Made by a program: the position numbers and the translations under genes. Positions 41,632 through 50,695 of a DNA stretch of 64,000 nt are shown here, piece after piece. Under the pieces are notes generated by a model. That model did not search any database. It was given only the letters and a program-made list of their open reading frames with translations, and was not told the origin of the DNA. The stretch's first letter is position 1, and each line of letters begins with the position of its first letter. This stretch comes from a virus. The stretch is from positions 62,001 through 126,000 of IMG/VR virus record IMGVR_UViG_3300038505_000007; one strand, 5' to 3'.

Positions 41632-43188
41632 TTAAAAAGACCATATAAATCCACCACTGTTGTTAGGATCAGAGCCTGGATCTTCGTCTCTGTCTATATC
41701 AGAGATTTTACCTATTTTTCCTAAATTATTAGGCGTGCCGTCAGCAACTGAAGGCACATCATTATTGTTTATAGGTATACCCATAGCTTCTGCAAACTCT
41801 ACTGGAGTTGGAGCCTTAGTAAAGGCAACCCCAGAAGAGTCTCTAAGACCATAAGTAGAGTCATATGTAAGAGCATCCCCTAAGATAATCGTAGACTTAC
41901 CTAATATCAATGTTATTGCGTAACGGAGAGCATCTATCCAGTGGTCGTGCTCTGTGTCTGGCTCATCTGTAGCAAGCCCAGAAGCATCTAGTTTATAGTG
42001 ATACTGACTCATCTCTGCTATTATATGAGAGCAGGTCTCTTTTGCAAACACAAGCTTAGGTTCAGAAGAGATAGGAGACTTTAGTAGCTTTCTTATTATC
42101 TGGATACCAAACTTAATAGGCTCTTTCTTTGCAGAGTTAGATACAGGAAGACCAGCTTTTTGCATCTCCATTATAGAGCCCTGATCTGCCTGGTCAGGCA
42201 CGTATAACTGTATCCTATATTTGTTATGATACTTTGTTTTTATGTAGTGAATCCAAGTAGGAGCAGAAACATGTGTCATACCGTCAGTCTTAACTACATA
42301 AACATTATCTTTCTTGTCTATAAAGAATATCACTATGGTATTTGGAGAGCTAAATCCCCAGTCAATACCAGCAAATGCCTGAAGACCCATAGAGTGGCAT
42401 TTTGCGACGAAGATGTCATGTGTGCACTCTCCTGGGAACTCCTGACCTGTCAGCATAAGCCACATCTGGTTCCACGTCTTTACATGGAGTCTTTCTTCGA
42501 ACTCTCTAAATATAATCCCCTCAATTGAAGGCTTTAGATTAACAAGCTGAGCTAAAGACCAATCTGGTCCCTCTGCGACAGCTTTTTGAATAACTTCATC
42601 TAGAGTCTTAAGCATGTTAGAAGTAGAGGTTTGCTTTTTAGCATCTGTTAAACAAATGGGAAAAATAGGACAATTAGCACAACCTGAAAAACCTTCTTGA
42701 GCCATATATTCTTTTTGCTTATTTGGATCTTTTTTAAGATACTGCTCTTCTGTAAGTGTCTCCATTCTTTCTTGGTTGTAGTACAGCATTACTTTTTCTG
42801 TGCCAGATCTCTCGTCTGTGCATCTCTCTGTAAACTCAAATACAGTCCATCTCCTAACTGTTCTTCTTTCTTTCTCAGCGTTCTCTATCTGCTTGTTCAT
42901 CAGACCAAATGTAGACTTTCTAGTAGAGATACCAACACGAAGGGCCTTCTTGTCACCCCTAGAGTCGAGCATACCTGATATTTCTTTAAAAGCCTTCTTG
43001 CCTTCTCCGCTAACTGTATCTATCTCGTCTACTACTACTAGAGGAGCATGGGGACCATTACAATTATGGTGAATAGTCCCGTCTTGAGTCTTAAAACTAT
43101 GCTTAAAATCATTATCAGCATTGGAGTCTACTTCCAAAACTGATACAGGTTTTGCTCCTAATAAAGTCTTTAACTTTACTTTAGCCAT
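41632..43188 (-). CDS. terL: Large terminase, C-terminal half, with C-intein at its start
   Basis: 518 aa. Residues 1-42 are a C-terminal split intein: block F-like VSVLEVDSNADNDFKHSF and block G GTIHHN followed by Cys43 as the +1 residue. The mature extein begins CNGPHAPLVVVDEIDTV, the Walker B of the packaging ATPase. The nuclease domain keeps its three Asp: GIDWGFSS, VPDQAD and HDHWIDALRY. A Cys cluster (SGCANCPIFPIC) lies between the domains. It would be joined by protein trans-splicing to the product of the gene at 43946. Weak ribosome site; probably coupled to the protease gene just upstream. Confidence 0.9.
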   Translation of the reverse strand: MAKVKLKTLLGAKPVSVLEVDSNADNDFKHSFKTQDGTIHHNCNGPHAPLVVVDEIDTVSGEGKKAFKEISGMLDSRGDKKALRVGISTRKSTFGLMNKQIENAEKERRTVRRWTVFEFTERCTDERSGTEKVMLYYNQERMETLTEEQYLKKDPNKQKEYMAQEGFSGCANCPIFPICLTDAKKQTSTSNMLKTLDEVIQKAVAEGPDWSLAQLVNLKPSIEGIIFREFEERLHVKTWNQMWLMLTGQEFPGECTHDIFVAKCHSMGLQAFAGIDWGFSSPNTIVIFFIDKKDNVYVVKTDGMTHVSAPTWIHYIKTKYHNKYRIQLYVPDQADQGSIMEMQKAGLPVSNSAKKEPIKFGIQIIRKLLKSPISSEPKLVFAKETCSHIIAEMSQYHYKLDASGLATDEPDTEHDHWIDALRYAITLILGKSTIILGDALTYDSTYGLRDSSGVAFTKAPTPVEFAEAMGIPINNNDVPSVADGTPNNLGKIGKISDIDRDEDPGSDPNNSGGFIWSF

Positions 43189-43194
43189 ATGCCG

Positions 43195-43938
43195 TTATCT
43201 GTTTAATCCTATAACTTGTAGCATAGAAAACACAGGAGCGCCAAAGAAACTAACAGCAGTGGTGCTTATTGATATATTAACTCCAATTACAACATCGTCG
43301 GCGACATTGTTAGTGTCTTTTAAATCATAAGTTGTCATTATAGGCCCCCCGCTCATGCCGCTAAATATGGAAGACCCTTGCATGCTTAGATTGTTCCAAA
43401 CAGGCCCTACGTACATAGCATAAACACATCTAAGAATCCCGCCAAAAGGATAGCCGCATGACCTAATTGGCATTGGTTGCGCAGGAAAGTTTGGCAAATT
43501 ATTTCCATATAAATCTAATCTCAAAGAATCAAAATTGCTAAAATCACCTCTTATAAAAGCTATATCGTTAACGGCGCTAAAAGCAACAACATGCGCTACA
43601 CCTGACTCAGAAAAATCATGAGAAGCAAAATATAAAGTGTTAGGCTCCTTCTTCATAGAAAGAAGATTATGCCTAAAACTTAAGCAATGAGCAGCTGTGA
43701 CTGCCATATTTTTTGAAACAACAAAACCAGAGCAGGTAGTAATAAAACTCTTGTCTGACTGTAACAACCTAATAAATGGATATTTTTTAGTAGGCCGATC
43801 TAATCTCATTAATAATGAATGTGGCTGTAGGTCTTGTCTATCTATGTTTGCCATCTTATACAATGGGTCAGTAAATAATAGTAAATACCCACACCCTACA
43901 ACTAGTACCAATAAAAGCGTTCTTAAAAACAATCCCAT
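43195..43938 (-). CDS. Membrane-anchored trypsin-like (S1) serine protease
   Basis: 247 aa. A hydrophobic N-terminus (LLLVLVVGCGYLLLF) serves as signal anchor. Chymotrypsin-fold triad: His84 in VTAAHC, Asp125 in AVNDIAFIRG and Ser196 in FSGMSGGPI. Two further Cys could form a disulfide. Encoded between the two halves of the split terminase, seven bases after one and six bases before the other, on the same strand and with its own GAGG site. In known fractured genes this position holds a free-standing homing endonuclease; no nuclease motif is present here. Confidence 0.88.
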   Translation of the reverse strand: MGLFLRTLLLVLVVGCGYLLLFTDPLYKMANIDRQDLQPHSLLMRLDRPTKKYPFIRLLQSDKSFITTCSGFVVSKNMAVTAAHCLSFRHNLLSMKKEPNTLYFASHDFSESGVAHVVAFSAVNDIAFIRGDFSNFDSLRLDLYGNNLPNFPAQPMPIRSCGYPFGGILRCVYAMYVGPVWNNLSMQGSSIFSGMSGGPIMTTYDLKDTNNVADDVVIGVNISISTTAVSFFGAPVFSMLQVIGLNR

Positions 43939-43945
43939 AAAAACC

Positions 43946-44734
43946 TCACAAAACTTCGTGTTCTTCAGTTAAGTCTTTTAACTCTACCCATCCTTTATTT
44001 GTGTATACCTTATGATCTAAGGTGCCCTCTATTGTTCTACCGTCATCTAACTCCACTCTAATACACGGTCTATAATCTATGTAATTCGAAACAACCCTAG
44101 CTTCTCCTTGAGCAGACTCAACAATGTCGTCTTTTTTAAGATCGCGCACCTTGACAGATCGCCCGTCTTTCAACTTAACTAAAGAATCCACGGTTAGACA
44201 GGCTTTTAGTGTCATCGGGAGAACCTCAAGGGTTACTTTTTCACCTCCTAGGTTAAACACTGTTTTAGACATGTTTGACTTCTCTAGTATCCTCTTTTCC
44301 TCAGGCACATCCTCTGGAGCAACAATTTCTTGTATGTGTTTCTTAAACAAGAAGTTTTTTTGATAGTTATAGCAACGCTCAGCCTGGCTTAGAATTGCAC
44401 CCACATGAACTACATCTCTTTGGTCATGAAGAAGGACCATAAGCTCCGCCACAGCCATACCTAAGGTCTTTCCGGATCCCCTTCCTGCGACAAACAATAG
44501 CTCTTGAATCTTTTGTGGGTTGTTCTTTAGGACACAGATCGAATAAACCTCCCATATAACATCTAGCGGGTTTGTGTCGCTATATCTAGACACAGTTACA
44601 TCTGGAAGGTCTAGATCAAGAAAATACTTAATCCAAGCTTTTAGCTCTTTCTTAGTCTTACATGGTTTAAGAAAAAGCTCTCTCTTCTCTTCTAAAGTAA
44701 GAGTCTTCTTTTTCTCATTACTCTTTTGAGCCAT
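43946..44734 (-). CDS. terL: Large terminase, N-terminal half, with N-intein at its end
   Basis: 262 aa. The packaging ATPase starts normally and has Walker A AGRGSGKT at 83-90. The extein stops after LPMTLKA at 178. Residues 179-262 are an N-terminal split intein: Cys179 of CLTVDSLVKLKDGRSVKVRD (block A) and block B GTLDHKVYT with the TxxH His. No endonuclease domain. The joined extein would read MTLKA-CNGPHAP, 654 aa in all, a normal terminase. The ATG is seven bases after TATAAA and lacks a ribosome site. Confidence 0.9.
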   Translation of the reverse strand: MAQKSNEKKKTLTLEEKRELFLKPCKTKKELKAWIKYFLDLDLPDVTVSRYSDTNPLDVIWEVYSICVLKNNPQKIQELLFVAGRGSGKTLGMAVAELMVLLHDQRDVVHVGAILSQAERCYNYQKNFLFKKHIQEIVAPEDVPEEKRILEKSNMSKTVFNLGGEKVTLEVLPMTLKACLTVDSLVKLKDGRSVKVRDLKKDDIVESAQGEARVVSNYIDYRPCIRVELDDGRTIEGTLDHKVYTNKGWVELKDLTEEHEVL

Positions 44735-44741
44735 AAGAGTA

Positions 44742-44747
44742 TTTATA
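44742..44747 (-). promoter_or_regulatory. TATAAATA-type promoter, seven bases before ATG
   Basis: Minus strand TTAGTATAAA-TACTCTT-ATG, within the 21-base gap after the small-terminase candidate. T4 late promoters have TATAAATA; the spacing again implies a leaderless mRNA. Confidence 0.6.
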
Positions 44748-44755
44748 CTAAACTA

Positions 44756-45445
44756 TTACTCTTCTACGATATCAATTATAGAGAGCTCTTTGTTTTCTAA
44801 TTGCGAGCTCTTGTTTTCTGAGCTAGACTGTTGGTTGCTGCCTTCTTTAGCTGGAGATATATCTTTTATCTCCTGTTTTTGCTCATAAGAGATGCCCTTT
44901 TTCTGACTCTTATTAGAGAGTTGTTTAGGAGCATCAGGTGTTTTATAGTTGTTTACTACGTTTGAAATGTTGTTAACTGTCCTACTTAGGGTCTCGACTA
45001 CTTCCTTATATTCTTTAATTGACTCTATCCTTAATTTAGGCTTGGGATTGTTTTTAGGATCTAATACGTAATTCTGCATCTCAGTTACGTGCTCAGCTGT
45101 AGCCACAGAGAGTAAGGAAGTCAAGAAGTCGAGCTGATCTACTACAGACTTTACTAGCTTTGCTTTAACTCGCTCTTGTATTGAGCTCTGTATCCTTTCT
45201 CTATCATAGGCCCAGCCTTTTATAGCAGCCGTGAGGGCTATCTGTCCAAAAGAGTATTGCGGGAACTGAATAGAGAGTCTATAAAGAGACTCTCCTAATA
45301 AATACATCTCATAAAGCTTAGACGCCTCATGGTCTGGGATAATAGACTTAGTCTTATATTTTCTTAAGAAACGCTGAGCGTGAATTATCTCGTCTTCCGA
45401 GAGTCCATATCGCTGCTTATCTGTTAACTTTCTTTTGTCTCCCAT
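44756..45445 (-). CDS. Probable small terminase subunit, 229 aa
   Basis: Lies directly upstream of the large terminase. The N-terminal 85 residues are helical with a possible HTH (LGESLYRLSIQFPQYSFGQI), the middle forms a coiled coil, and the last 70 are Ser/Gln/Glu-rich and disordered. This is the usual small-terminase layout. No sequence signature is decisive. GGAGGG precedes the ATG, which lies within the upstream gene. Confidence 0.6.
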   Translation of the reverse strand: MGDKRKLTDKQRYGLSEDEIIHAQRFLRKYKTKSIIPDHEASKLYEMYLLGESLYRLSIQFPQYSFGQIALTAAIKGWAYDRERIQSSIQERVKAKLVKSVVDQLDFLTSLLSVATAEHVTEMQNYVLDPKNNPKPKLRIESIKEYKEVVETLSRTVNNISNVVNNYKTPDAPKQLSNKSQKKGISYEQKQEIKDISPAKEGSNQQSSSENKSSQLENKELSIIDIVEE

Positions 45446-45812
45446 GGAGATCCCTCCAAAAGGACTTATTCTTTACAGCCATCATTGCTGCCCTTAACTT
45501 TGCATCATCTATATTATACTTAGAACTTATATCTTGTATAGATAAGCCCAAATATATTAAAGAGACTAGCCACCTCCCCACTGGGGATAAGTTCTTCTCT
45601 ATAGTCTCCTTTATAGAGAGAGCATCCATATTAGATAAAACAGTATTTATTTTTAAAATAAATGTCTTTTCTTGTTCTATCCTGCTTTTTATGATATTTA
45701 ATATATAACAAGCAGCATAACTTGGATCGTTTTGCAGTAAGAAAGCATGGGCCTCGTCTTCTAAGACGTCAAAATCACTACTAGACAAAACTAATCTTTT
45801 CTGGCCCTTCAT
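45417..45812 (-). CDS. Hypothetical protein, 131 aa
   Basis: Helical. Residues 85-110 (LIYLGLSIQDISSKYNIDDA) look like a helix-turn-helix and resemble the HTH of the following small-terminase candidate, so the two could be related or partners. The start is eight bases after a GG-TAGAAT box. Overlaps its neighbours at both ends. Confidence 0.58.
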   Translation of the reverse strand: MKGQKRLVLSSSDFDVLEDEAHAFLLQNDPSYAACYILNIIKSRIEQEKTFILKINTVLSNMDALSIKETIEKNLSPVGRWLVSLIYLGLSIQDISSKYNIDDAKLRAAMMAVKNKSFWRDLHGRQKKVNR

Positions 45813-46239
45813 TATTTTCTATTCTACCATAGCTGCTAATATGCATGAACCTCAAAGATGCCTTCCATGAAGGACCAAGAGTAAGGGCAAGATTATTATT
45901 TAGCATATCCTCGTGGCCATCTATGTCTTCAAACACTCTCAAGCGCTTACATAGAAGATAATACAACACCTTGTTAGATCTTAACTTTTTAGCAACACGA
46001 TACCTAAACATAGTGATAGAGTCAGTATAGATCACGTAATCTATCATCTTAGACTTGAAGTTTATGTCAAGAGATATAGCCAATATCTTGGTATCAATAA
46101 CAGTGGCTAGCACAAAAAGATCATTCTTTATGCTATCTGTTATTAAGTTATTGTTAATAAGCCACCTTCTGCTGTCTACATATTGATCTGGAGACACTGT
46201 CTTTCCATTACTAAGGACTATCTTAAAATCTTTGCTCAT
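45781..46239 (-). CDS. Hypothetical protein, 152 aa
   Basis: AGGAG precedes the ATG. Mixed alpha/beta, with FKIVLSNGKTVSPDQYVDSR at the start and a helical middle with basic residues (FRYRVAKKLRSNKVLYYLL). No motif recognised. Between gp47 and terminase genes. Confidence 0.6.
   Translation of the reverse strand: MSKDFKIVLSNGKTVSPDQYVDSRRWLINNNLITDSIKNDLFVLATVIDTKILAISLDINFKSKMIDYVIYTDSITMFRYRVAKKLRSNKVLYYLLCKRLRVFEDIDGHEDMLNNNLALTLGPSWKASLRFMHISSYGRIENNEGPEKISFV
45821..45826 (-). promoter_or_regulatory. GG-TAGAAT promoter, eight bases before ATG
   Basis: Minus strand TATGGTAGAAT-AGAAAATA-ATG at 45812, inside the end of the gene at 45781. Confidence 0.5.
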
Positions 46240-46260
46240 AAAGATCTCCTAGCAATATTT

Positions 46261-47283
46261 TTATACATCGAGCTTAAAATCTATAGCGCTAAGAGCTAAT
46301 CGTTTTAACACATCCTTGTCTAGGGAGCCAGAGTAGACCTTTTCTATATACTCTTCTATAATAGACCCTATACTAACAGCGCTGATCTGTGTGTTCTTCT
46401 TCTCTTTATCTAAGAACGTTGTCTTAACAGATATCCTCTTTTGTGAGGCAGCGTCCTTATACTGTTTTGAAGAAAGATACGACAATATCTCTGCTTTTGG
46501 CCCAGAAATATATAAAACCCAACTATTAAAAGTATCCACACTCTTAGATAAGACATCAGTTATGTGGTCAAAATCTTGAGTAGATGATACAGTGAACCTC
46601 AAAGAACGCCACATAGGAAGCGGCGACTCAATAAAGCTAAACTTTCTAGTAATTGTGTCATAAATATGGATGCCCTTGATCTGGTCTATATCAGAAGCAT
46701 CTTGAGCATAAGGTGTTCCAACATAAAAAACTTTAGAATTACTCTTCTCAGAGAAGAGCTCATGTTTCTTATGTATATGCCCTGAAATTATTAACTTATT
46801 CTCACCCACAGTATCTAAATCTACTCCCGTAGACGCAACAGCATGCCCATAGTCTGCTCCTATAAACCCCTGATGGGCAACACACACATCTGTGGTTATT
46901 TTTGGAAACTCTAAATCGTTGTGTATATACGGGACATAAGTGATTCCATCTATCACTCTTGGTGAGTCTACTACTATGAAATGTTTTCTAGTATCCTTTA
47001 TGTGCTTAAGAGCATGATATGTATCATCGTTAGGCTTATACATGTCATGGTTGCCTAGCACGTACACGTACTGTGCCTTACATAAGATCCTATCAACGCT
47101 ATCAAAAAATTCAGTAAGTATCTCTGACCTCAACACAGCGTGAGTATCAAAAGTGTCGCCTAGATTAACAACTAAATCAGGCTTATACTGGTCTACTACA
47201 GACTCTATCCAGTTGTTGAAATCTTTAACAAGAGAGAGTCTGCTAATTTTTAGATGAGGATCTCCTATAAAAAGAATCTTCAT
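46261..47283 (-). CDS. Mre11/SbcD-type nuclease subunit (T4 gp47-like)
   Basis: 340 aa. Metallophosphoesterase motifs in order: FIGDPHLK, NLGDTFDTH, VLGNHDMY and SGHIHKKH. The C-terminal 120 residues would contact the ATPase partner. With the gp46-like ATPase at 57935 it forms the end-resecting nuclease for recombination-dependent replication. The two subunits are 11 kb apart rather than adjacent. Weak ribosome site, probably coupled to the aldolase gene upstream. Confidence 0.88.
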   Translation of the reverse strand: MKILFIGDPHLKISRLSLVKDFNNWIESVVDQYKPDLVVNLGDTFDTHAVLRSEILTEFFDSVDRILCKAQYVYVLGNHDMYKPNDDTYHALKHIKDTRKHFIVVDSPRVIDGITYVPYIHNDLEFPKITTDVCVAHQGFIGADYGHAVASTGVDLDTVGENKLIISGHIHKKHELFSEKSNSKVFYVGTPYAQDASDIDQIKGIHIYDTITRKFSFIESPLPMWRSLRFTVSSTQDFDHITDVLSKSVDTFNSWVLYISGPKAEILSYLSSKQYKDAASQKRISVKTTFLDKEKKNTQISAVSIGSIIEEYIEKVYSGSLDKDVLKRLALSAIDFKLDV

Positions 47284-47287
47284 ATTA

Positions 47288-47899
47288 TTAACCCGGTTTA
47301 ACTCCGCTCTTAAGAACTATCTCACATATATGATCTAATCTCTCTATATGCTCCCAAGCAGACCAAGGGTCCCTAGCTACAGCGCATACGCCGTGGCCTT
47401 TTTGACCAACAATATCATGAAACTTCTTGCCATTAGTTGGCTTATTGCCGTCTAAACCAAACAGCCTAAAATGAGTCTCCTTACCAAGGAGCTCAGTGGT
47501 TACTGGAATAACTGGAACCGTAGAGCCAACGGAAGTATACCTACCTAGTTCGGGGAACTCTCTAGCGAGAGACACTAAATCCCATCCAGCGTGCATAGCC
47601 GCAACAACGTGAGTAGGATGCATGTGAACTATCGACAAAGTCTGGTCAGCATCTCTATGTATAAAATAATGCATCCATATCTCGCCAGATGGTTTTTTGC
47701 TTTTGTCAAAATCTATACCAGACTCAGTCATCGTTATCTTAACAATATCCTCTACTCTCAAGACGTTCTTTCTTTCACCTGAAGGTGTTATATGTATAAG
47801 CTTACTACCGTTCCTATGAAAAGATGCATTTCCATCTCTAGTAGTTATAAAGCCGCGACTATATCCCTTCTCCATCACATCGCACAACTCTTTTAACAC
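47288..47899 (-). CDS. Class II aldolase/adducin-family enzyme
   Basis: 203 aa. All family landmarks are present: GNASFHRNGSKLIHITPSGE, the catalytic Glu in KPSGEIWMH, the two zinc His in VHMHPTHVVA and the third zinc His in KGHGVCAVARDPWSAWEH. Such enzymes cleave sugar phosphates (fuculose-1-P, ribulose-5-P type) or dehydrate related compounds. I set the start at GTG 47899 because GGAGG lies five bases upstream. It sits between RecA and gp47 genes with tight spacing, an odd setting for a carbon-metabolism enzyme. Confidence 0.85.
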   Translation of the reverse strand: MLKELCDVMEKGYSRGFITTRDGNASFHRNGSKLIHITPSGERKNVLRVEDIVKITMTESGIDFDKSKKPSGEIWMHYFIHRDADQTLSIVHMHPTHVVAAMHAGWDLVSLAREFPELGRYTSVGSTVPVIPVTTELLGKETHFRLFGLDGNKPTNGKKFHDIVGQKGHGVCAVARDPWSAWEHIERLDHICEIVLKSGVKPG

Positions 47900-47911
47900 A
47901 AAATCCTCCAA

Positions 47912-49051
47912 CTAAATATCAATATCTAGGTCTAGATCTTTATCTTGCTTGATGCCTACATAGGCGGTTCCTTCATAGAAGGAGTCCTCAGGAGAAGTTT
48001 GAACTGGGTCGTCTTTATATTCAAAGCATTTTTGCAGTATCTCTTGCTGGATTTGCTTTGACTGCCTAACAAAATCAAGCATATTTTTTTCTCCCCTAAT
48101 TGGGGGATAAGAACCAAACTGCCACATCTGGTTGTTTTCTTTCCCAGTATCTGGGTTTTTAGGATGAAAGATGACTCCTAATGATTTAGCTAACTCAAAA
48201 ATCTCTGTGTCTGTGTCTATAATTCCATAATCATAATGATAAGTAAACTGCGCTACTCTTGCTGGAACTCCTAGCCTGTTTTTCTTAACTTTTATCCTTA
48301 CTTTATGGCCTACCTGCTGAGCTCCCCCAGCGATTGTCTCACCTTTTTCTAACACAGTATTTTTGGTATCTAGCTTTACTATCTCAAGCATTAAATCAGC
48401 TGCGTGTTTTAAGGCCTTACCCTCTGTTACAACATACGGGTTACGCAGCGCTTTCATTGGGTCAATCTCCATGGTTACCTGTTGTATGAAAAACGTCAAC
48501 AAATTGTATTGAGCTATAACAGGAATAATCAGCTTCAAAGCAGAGGGAAGATAACTTGCACCAGTTCCGCCCATTTTTTGATCAGTTGTTAGCTTCATAT
48601 TAGACTCTTTAGGATACCTGATGGCTTTAATAGAGTCTATCACGATGCCTCTAATTGGAGCTCCGTCTTGGAGCATCTCTTGCATCTCAGTGCCAATAAA
48701 ATCAAATATCTTTACAGGGTCATTGGTTTTCCTAACATAGAGTCTTTCCGGGTCTCCACCTACTTTAACAAACAAGTCTAAGTTAAATGAAAACTCAGAG
48801 TCAAACCAAACAAAAATAGCCTCTGGGTCCATCTTTTGGTAATCAGCTATCGACATCATAGCTAAAACACTCTTACCAGAAGACTCTGGACCATATAAAA
48901 CATTAACTTTTCCAGGCAAAAAACCACCAATTGCTGTAGCCCAGTTTAGAGAGGGAGATCTAGTAGGGATAGGTTTTGGTTGAACGCTTTTAAGCTCAGA
49001 GGCGACAAAACCAAAATCAGCAACAAGCCTAGACATCCATTTATTTGGCAT
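47912..49051 (-). CDS. RecA/UvsX-family recombinase
   Basis: 379 aa. Walker A YGPESSGKS at 53-61, Walker B IRGIVIDSIKAI, and an L2-like region FIQQVTMEIDPMKA with YVVTEGKALKH. A short N-terminal helix for polymerisation is present, and the acidic C-terminus (DKDLDLDIDI) is like those of RecA proteins. Catalyses strand exchange with the SSB at 49589. GGGAGG precedes the ATG. Confidence 0.9.
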   Translation of the reverse strand: MPNKWMSRLVADFGFVASELKSVQPKPIPTRSPSLNWATAIGGFLPGKVNVLYGPESSGKSVLAMMSIADYQKMDPEAIFVWFDSEFSFNLDLFVKVGGDPERLYVRKTNDPVKIFDFIGTEMQEMLQDGAPIRGIVIDSIKAIRYPKESNMKLTTDQKMGGTGASYLPSALKLIIPVIAQYNLLTFFIQQVTMEIDPMKALRNPYVVTEGKALKHAADLMLEIVKLDTKNTVLEKGETIAGGAQQVGHKVRIKVKKNRLGVPARVAQFTYHYDYGIIDTDTEIFELAKSLGVIFHPKNPDTGKENNQMWQFGSYPPIRGEKNMLDFVRQSKQIQQEILQKCFEYKDDPVQTSPEDSFYEGTAYVGIKQDKDLDLDIDI

Positions 49052-49072
49052 ACAAACCTCCCTAATCTATGT

Positions 49073-49537
49073 CTAAAAATTAGATACACTAGCTACGTCA
49101 GCATAATGAATCTTTTTTAGATCATCGTGAGCCTGTTTTAAGACAGAGAGCTTGTTTTTTAACATAGAAGAAAAAGCCTCTAACATTGCTTTTTTATTTC
49201 TAAGACGAACAACATCAGGATCCATCTCTACGTATTGTTTTCTTGCCTCAGAGGTATCTTTTAGTCCCTTAGATTGCAAAAAATCCGTAGACCTATCTAA
49301 ATATGCAACAGCCTCTGCCTCTGAGAGCTTGTTGCTCAATAAAACATCTTGTTGGATAATTTTTGAAAGCATTTCTCCCGCAATATCTTGGCCTTCAATT
49401 AACGACTGCAGCGTAACAGGTGCCATCATTTTAGATATAGAAGCAATGTTTTTAGCAATATCAATGTATTTCGCTAAAACAGATAAATCTACTACGCTTC
49501 CATCGTCTGTCTCAATGATTAAAGAATTATTATGCAT
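49073..49537 (-). CDS. Hypothetical helical protein, 154 aa
   Basis: GGAGG lies inside the open frame and sets the start at ATG 49537, not the ATG eight codons upstream. Long helices with probable coiled coil at the C-terminus (MLEAFSSMLKNKLSVLKQAH). Lies between SSB and RecA genes, so a recombination mediator role (UvsY-like position) is possible but only by location. Confidence 0.6.
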   Translation of the reverse strand: MHNNSLIIETDDGSVVDLSVLAKYIDIAKNIASISKMMAPVTLQSLIEGQDIAGEMLSKIIQQDVLLSNKLSEAEAVAYLDRSTDFLQSKGLKDTSEARKQYVEMDPDVVRLRNKKAMLEAFSSMLKNKLSVLKQAHDDLKKIHYADVASVSNF

Positions 49538-49562
49538 TGTCGCCTCCGTGTTTAAAAACAAA

Positions 49563-49585
49563 ATAGCCCCTTTTTGAGGGGCTAT
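49563..49585 (-). terminator. Intrinsic terminator after the SSB gene
   Basis: ATAGCCCC and GGGGCTAT pair perfectly around a seven-base loop, followed on the minus strand by TTTGTTTTT. It begins four bases after the SSB stop. Read-through would be needed for downstream genes unless they use their own promoters. Confidence 0.85.
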
Positions 49586-49588
49586 CTA

Positions 49589-50653
49589 TTACATCCCCAT
49601 ATTTTTCAGCTGAGCCTCTATATCCTCTAAGGACATAGAGGAAGTTTTTTGAGGTTTCTGTTTTTTAAACGACTGCGTTTGCTCTAAAACAACCTCTTCT
49701 TCGTCTTCTACTTCTACTTTGTCCTCTTGGAGCATCAAGTTTAACTTTTTAAGTGACTCATTCTGTTTTCCCTGAATCTTAGGCTGTGTCTTTTGAAGAA
49801 CAGGCTGTTGTTCTTCTTGTTCATAAGAACTACCAAACATAGAGTCAAAGACATCTTTTACATCAGGAGAAACCTGGACAATAGCTTCTCGGTTATATAA
49901 AAGAATGTCTAACAGCTCGTTATAAGAGCGGCGCTGATACATAGAAGACAAGTCCACAGCCTTAGTCTCAAAAGATTGAGCAACTGCCTCAGGAAGAGGA
50001 GACCTGTCATCCTCGAACACTAACCTACCAGATGGGTCTCTAATCTTATTTTGAAGCCTTTTTACTGTATACTTAGTATCCCACTTAACACCAGTTCTGA
50101 TAATCTCAAACCAAACACCTGAATCATCTGGTAGAGAGTTTAAAGACGTAGGATCTTGGTTGTAATCTTGAATGTAAGAAACCATCTCTTTTTTCATCTG
50201 ATCATGAGCAGATGGTTTTAACTCTAAAACACCCACTTGACCAGTCTTATCAACTGCGTTGTACACAAAAACTGTCTTAGGAGAGATCTCGGAGAGAAGT
50301 TTGAGGATAGGAGAGAGACGCTCTTTAATAGCTTCATCTGATTCACCCATGGCCACCATTTCGTTTTTCAATAAATCAGCTCGCTTCTTAAGCGCCTCTG
50401 TAAACTCTTTCACTGGACATCGCTTCTCAGTAAGCAAAGAAGATGCAAAAGGCTTAACACGCCCAGATTGGGGATCAACTAAGCCCCAGATTAAAGTCCA
50501 TCTGTAATATGGATAGCCATTTGAGTTCTCTCCAAAAGGAGGAAGAATCCTGAAAACATTTGAGCCATCATTTACTTTATGTCTATGCCATCCGCTCTTA
50601 GAGACAAGAGAATCCATGTTAATTTTGATTTTATTTTTAATATCATTTGCCAT
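49589..50653 (-). CDS. Single-stranded DNA-binding protein, gp32-like
   Basis: 354 aa. NVFRILPPFGENSNGYPYYR and the following WTLIWGLVDPQSGRVKPF match the start of the gp32-type OB domain; RCPVKEFTEALKK occupies the zinc-region position although only one Cys is kept. Aromatic and basic residues continue to about 250. The last 60 are acidic/Gln-rich with a terminal helix (LEDIEAQLKNMGM), as expected for partner binding. GGAGG precedes the ATG and a strong terminator follows. Confidence 0.78.
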   Translation of the reverse strand: MANDIKNKIKINMDSLVSKSGWHRHKVNDGSNVFRILPPFGENSNGYPYYRWTLIWGLVDPQSGRVKPFASSLLTEKRCPVKEFTEALKKRADLLKNEMVAMGESDEAIKERLSPILKLLSEISPKTVFVYNAVDKTGQVGVLELKPSAHDQMKKEMVSYIQDYNQDPTSLNSLPDDSGVWFEIIRTGVKWDTKYTVKRLQNKIRDPSGRLVFEDDRSPLPEAVAQSFETKAVDLSSMYQRRSYNELLDILLYNREAIVQVSPDVKDVFDSMFGSSYEQEEQQPVLQKTQPKIQGKQNESLKKLNLMLQEDKVEVEDEEEVVLEQTQSFKKQKPQKTSSMSLEDIEAQLKNMGM

Positions 50654-50695
50654 TAGGCACCTCCTTCATATCTTATACACAGGCAATAATTTAAG

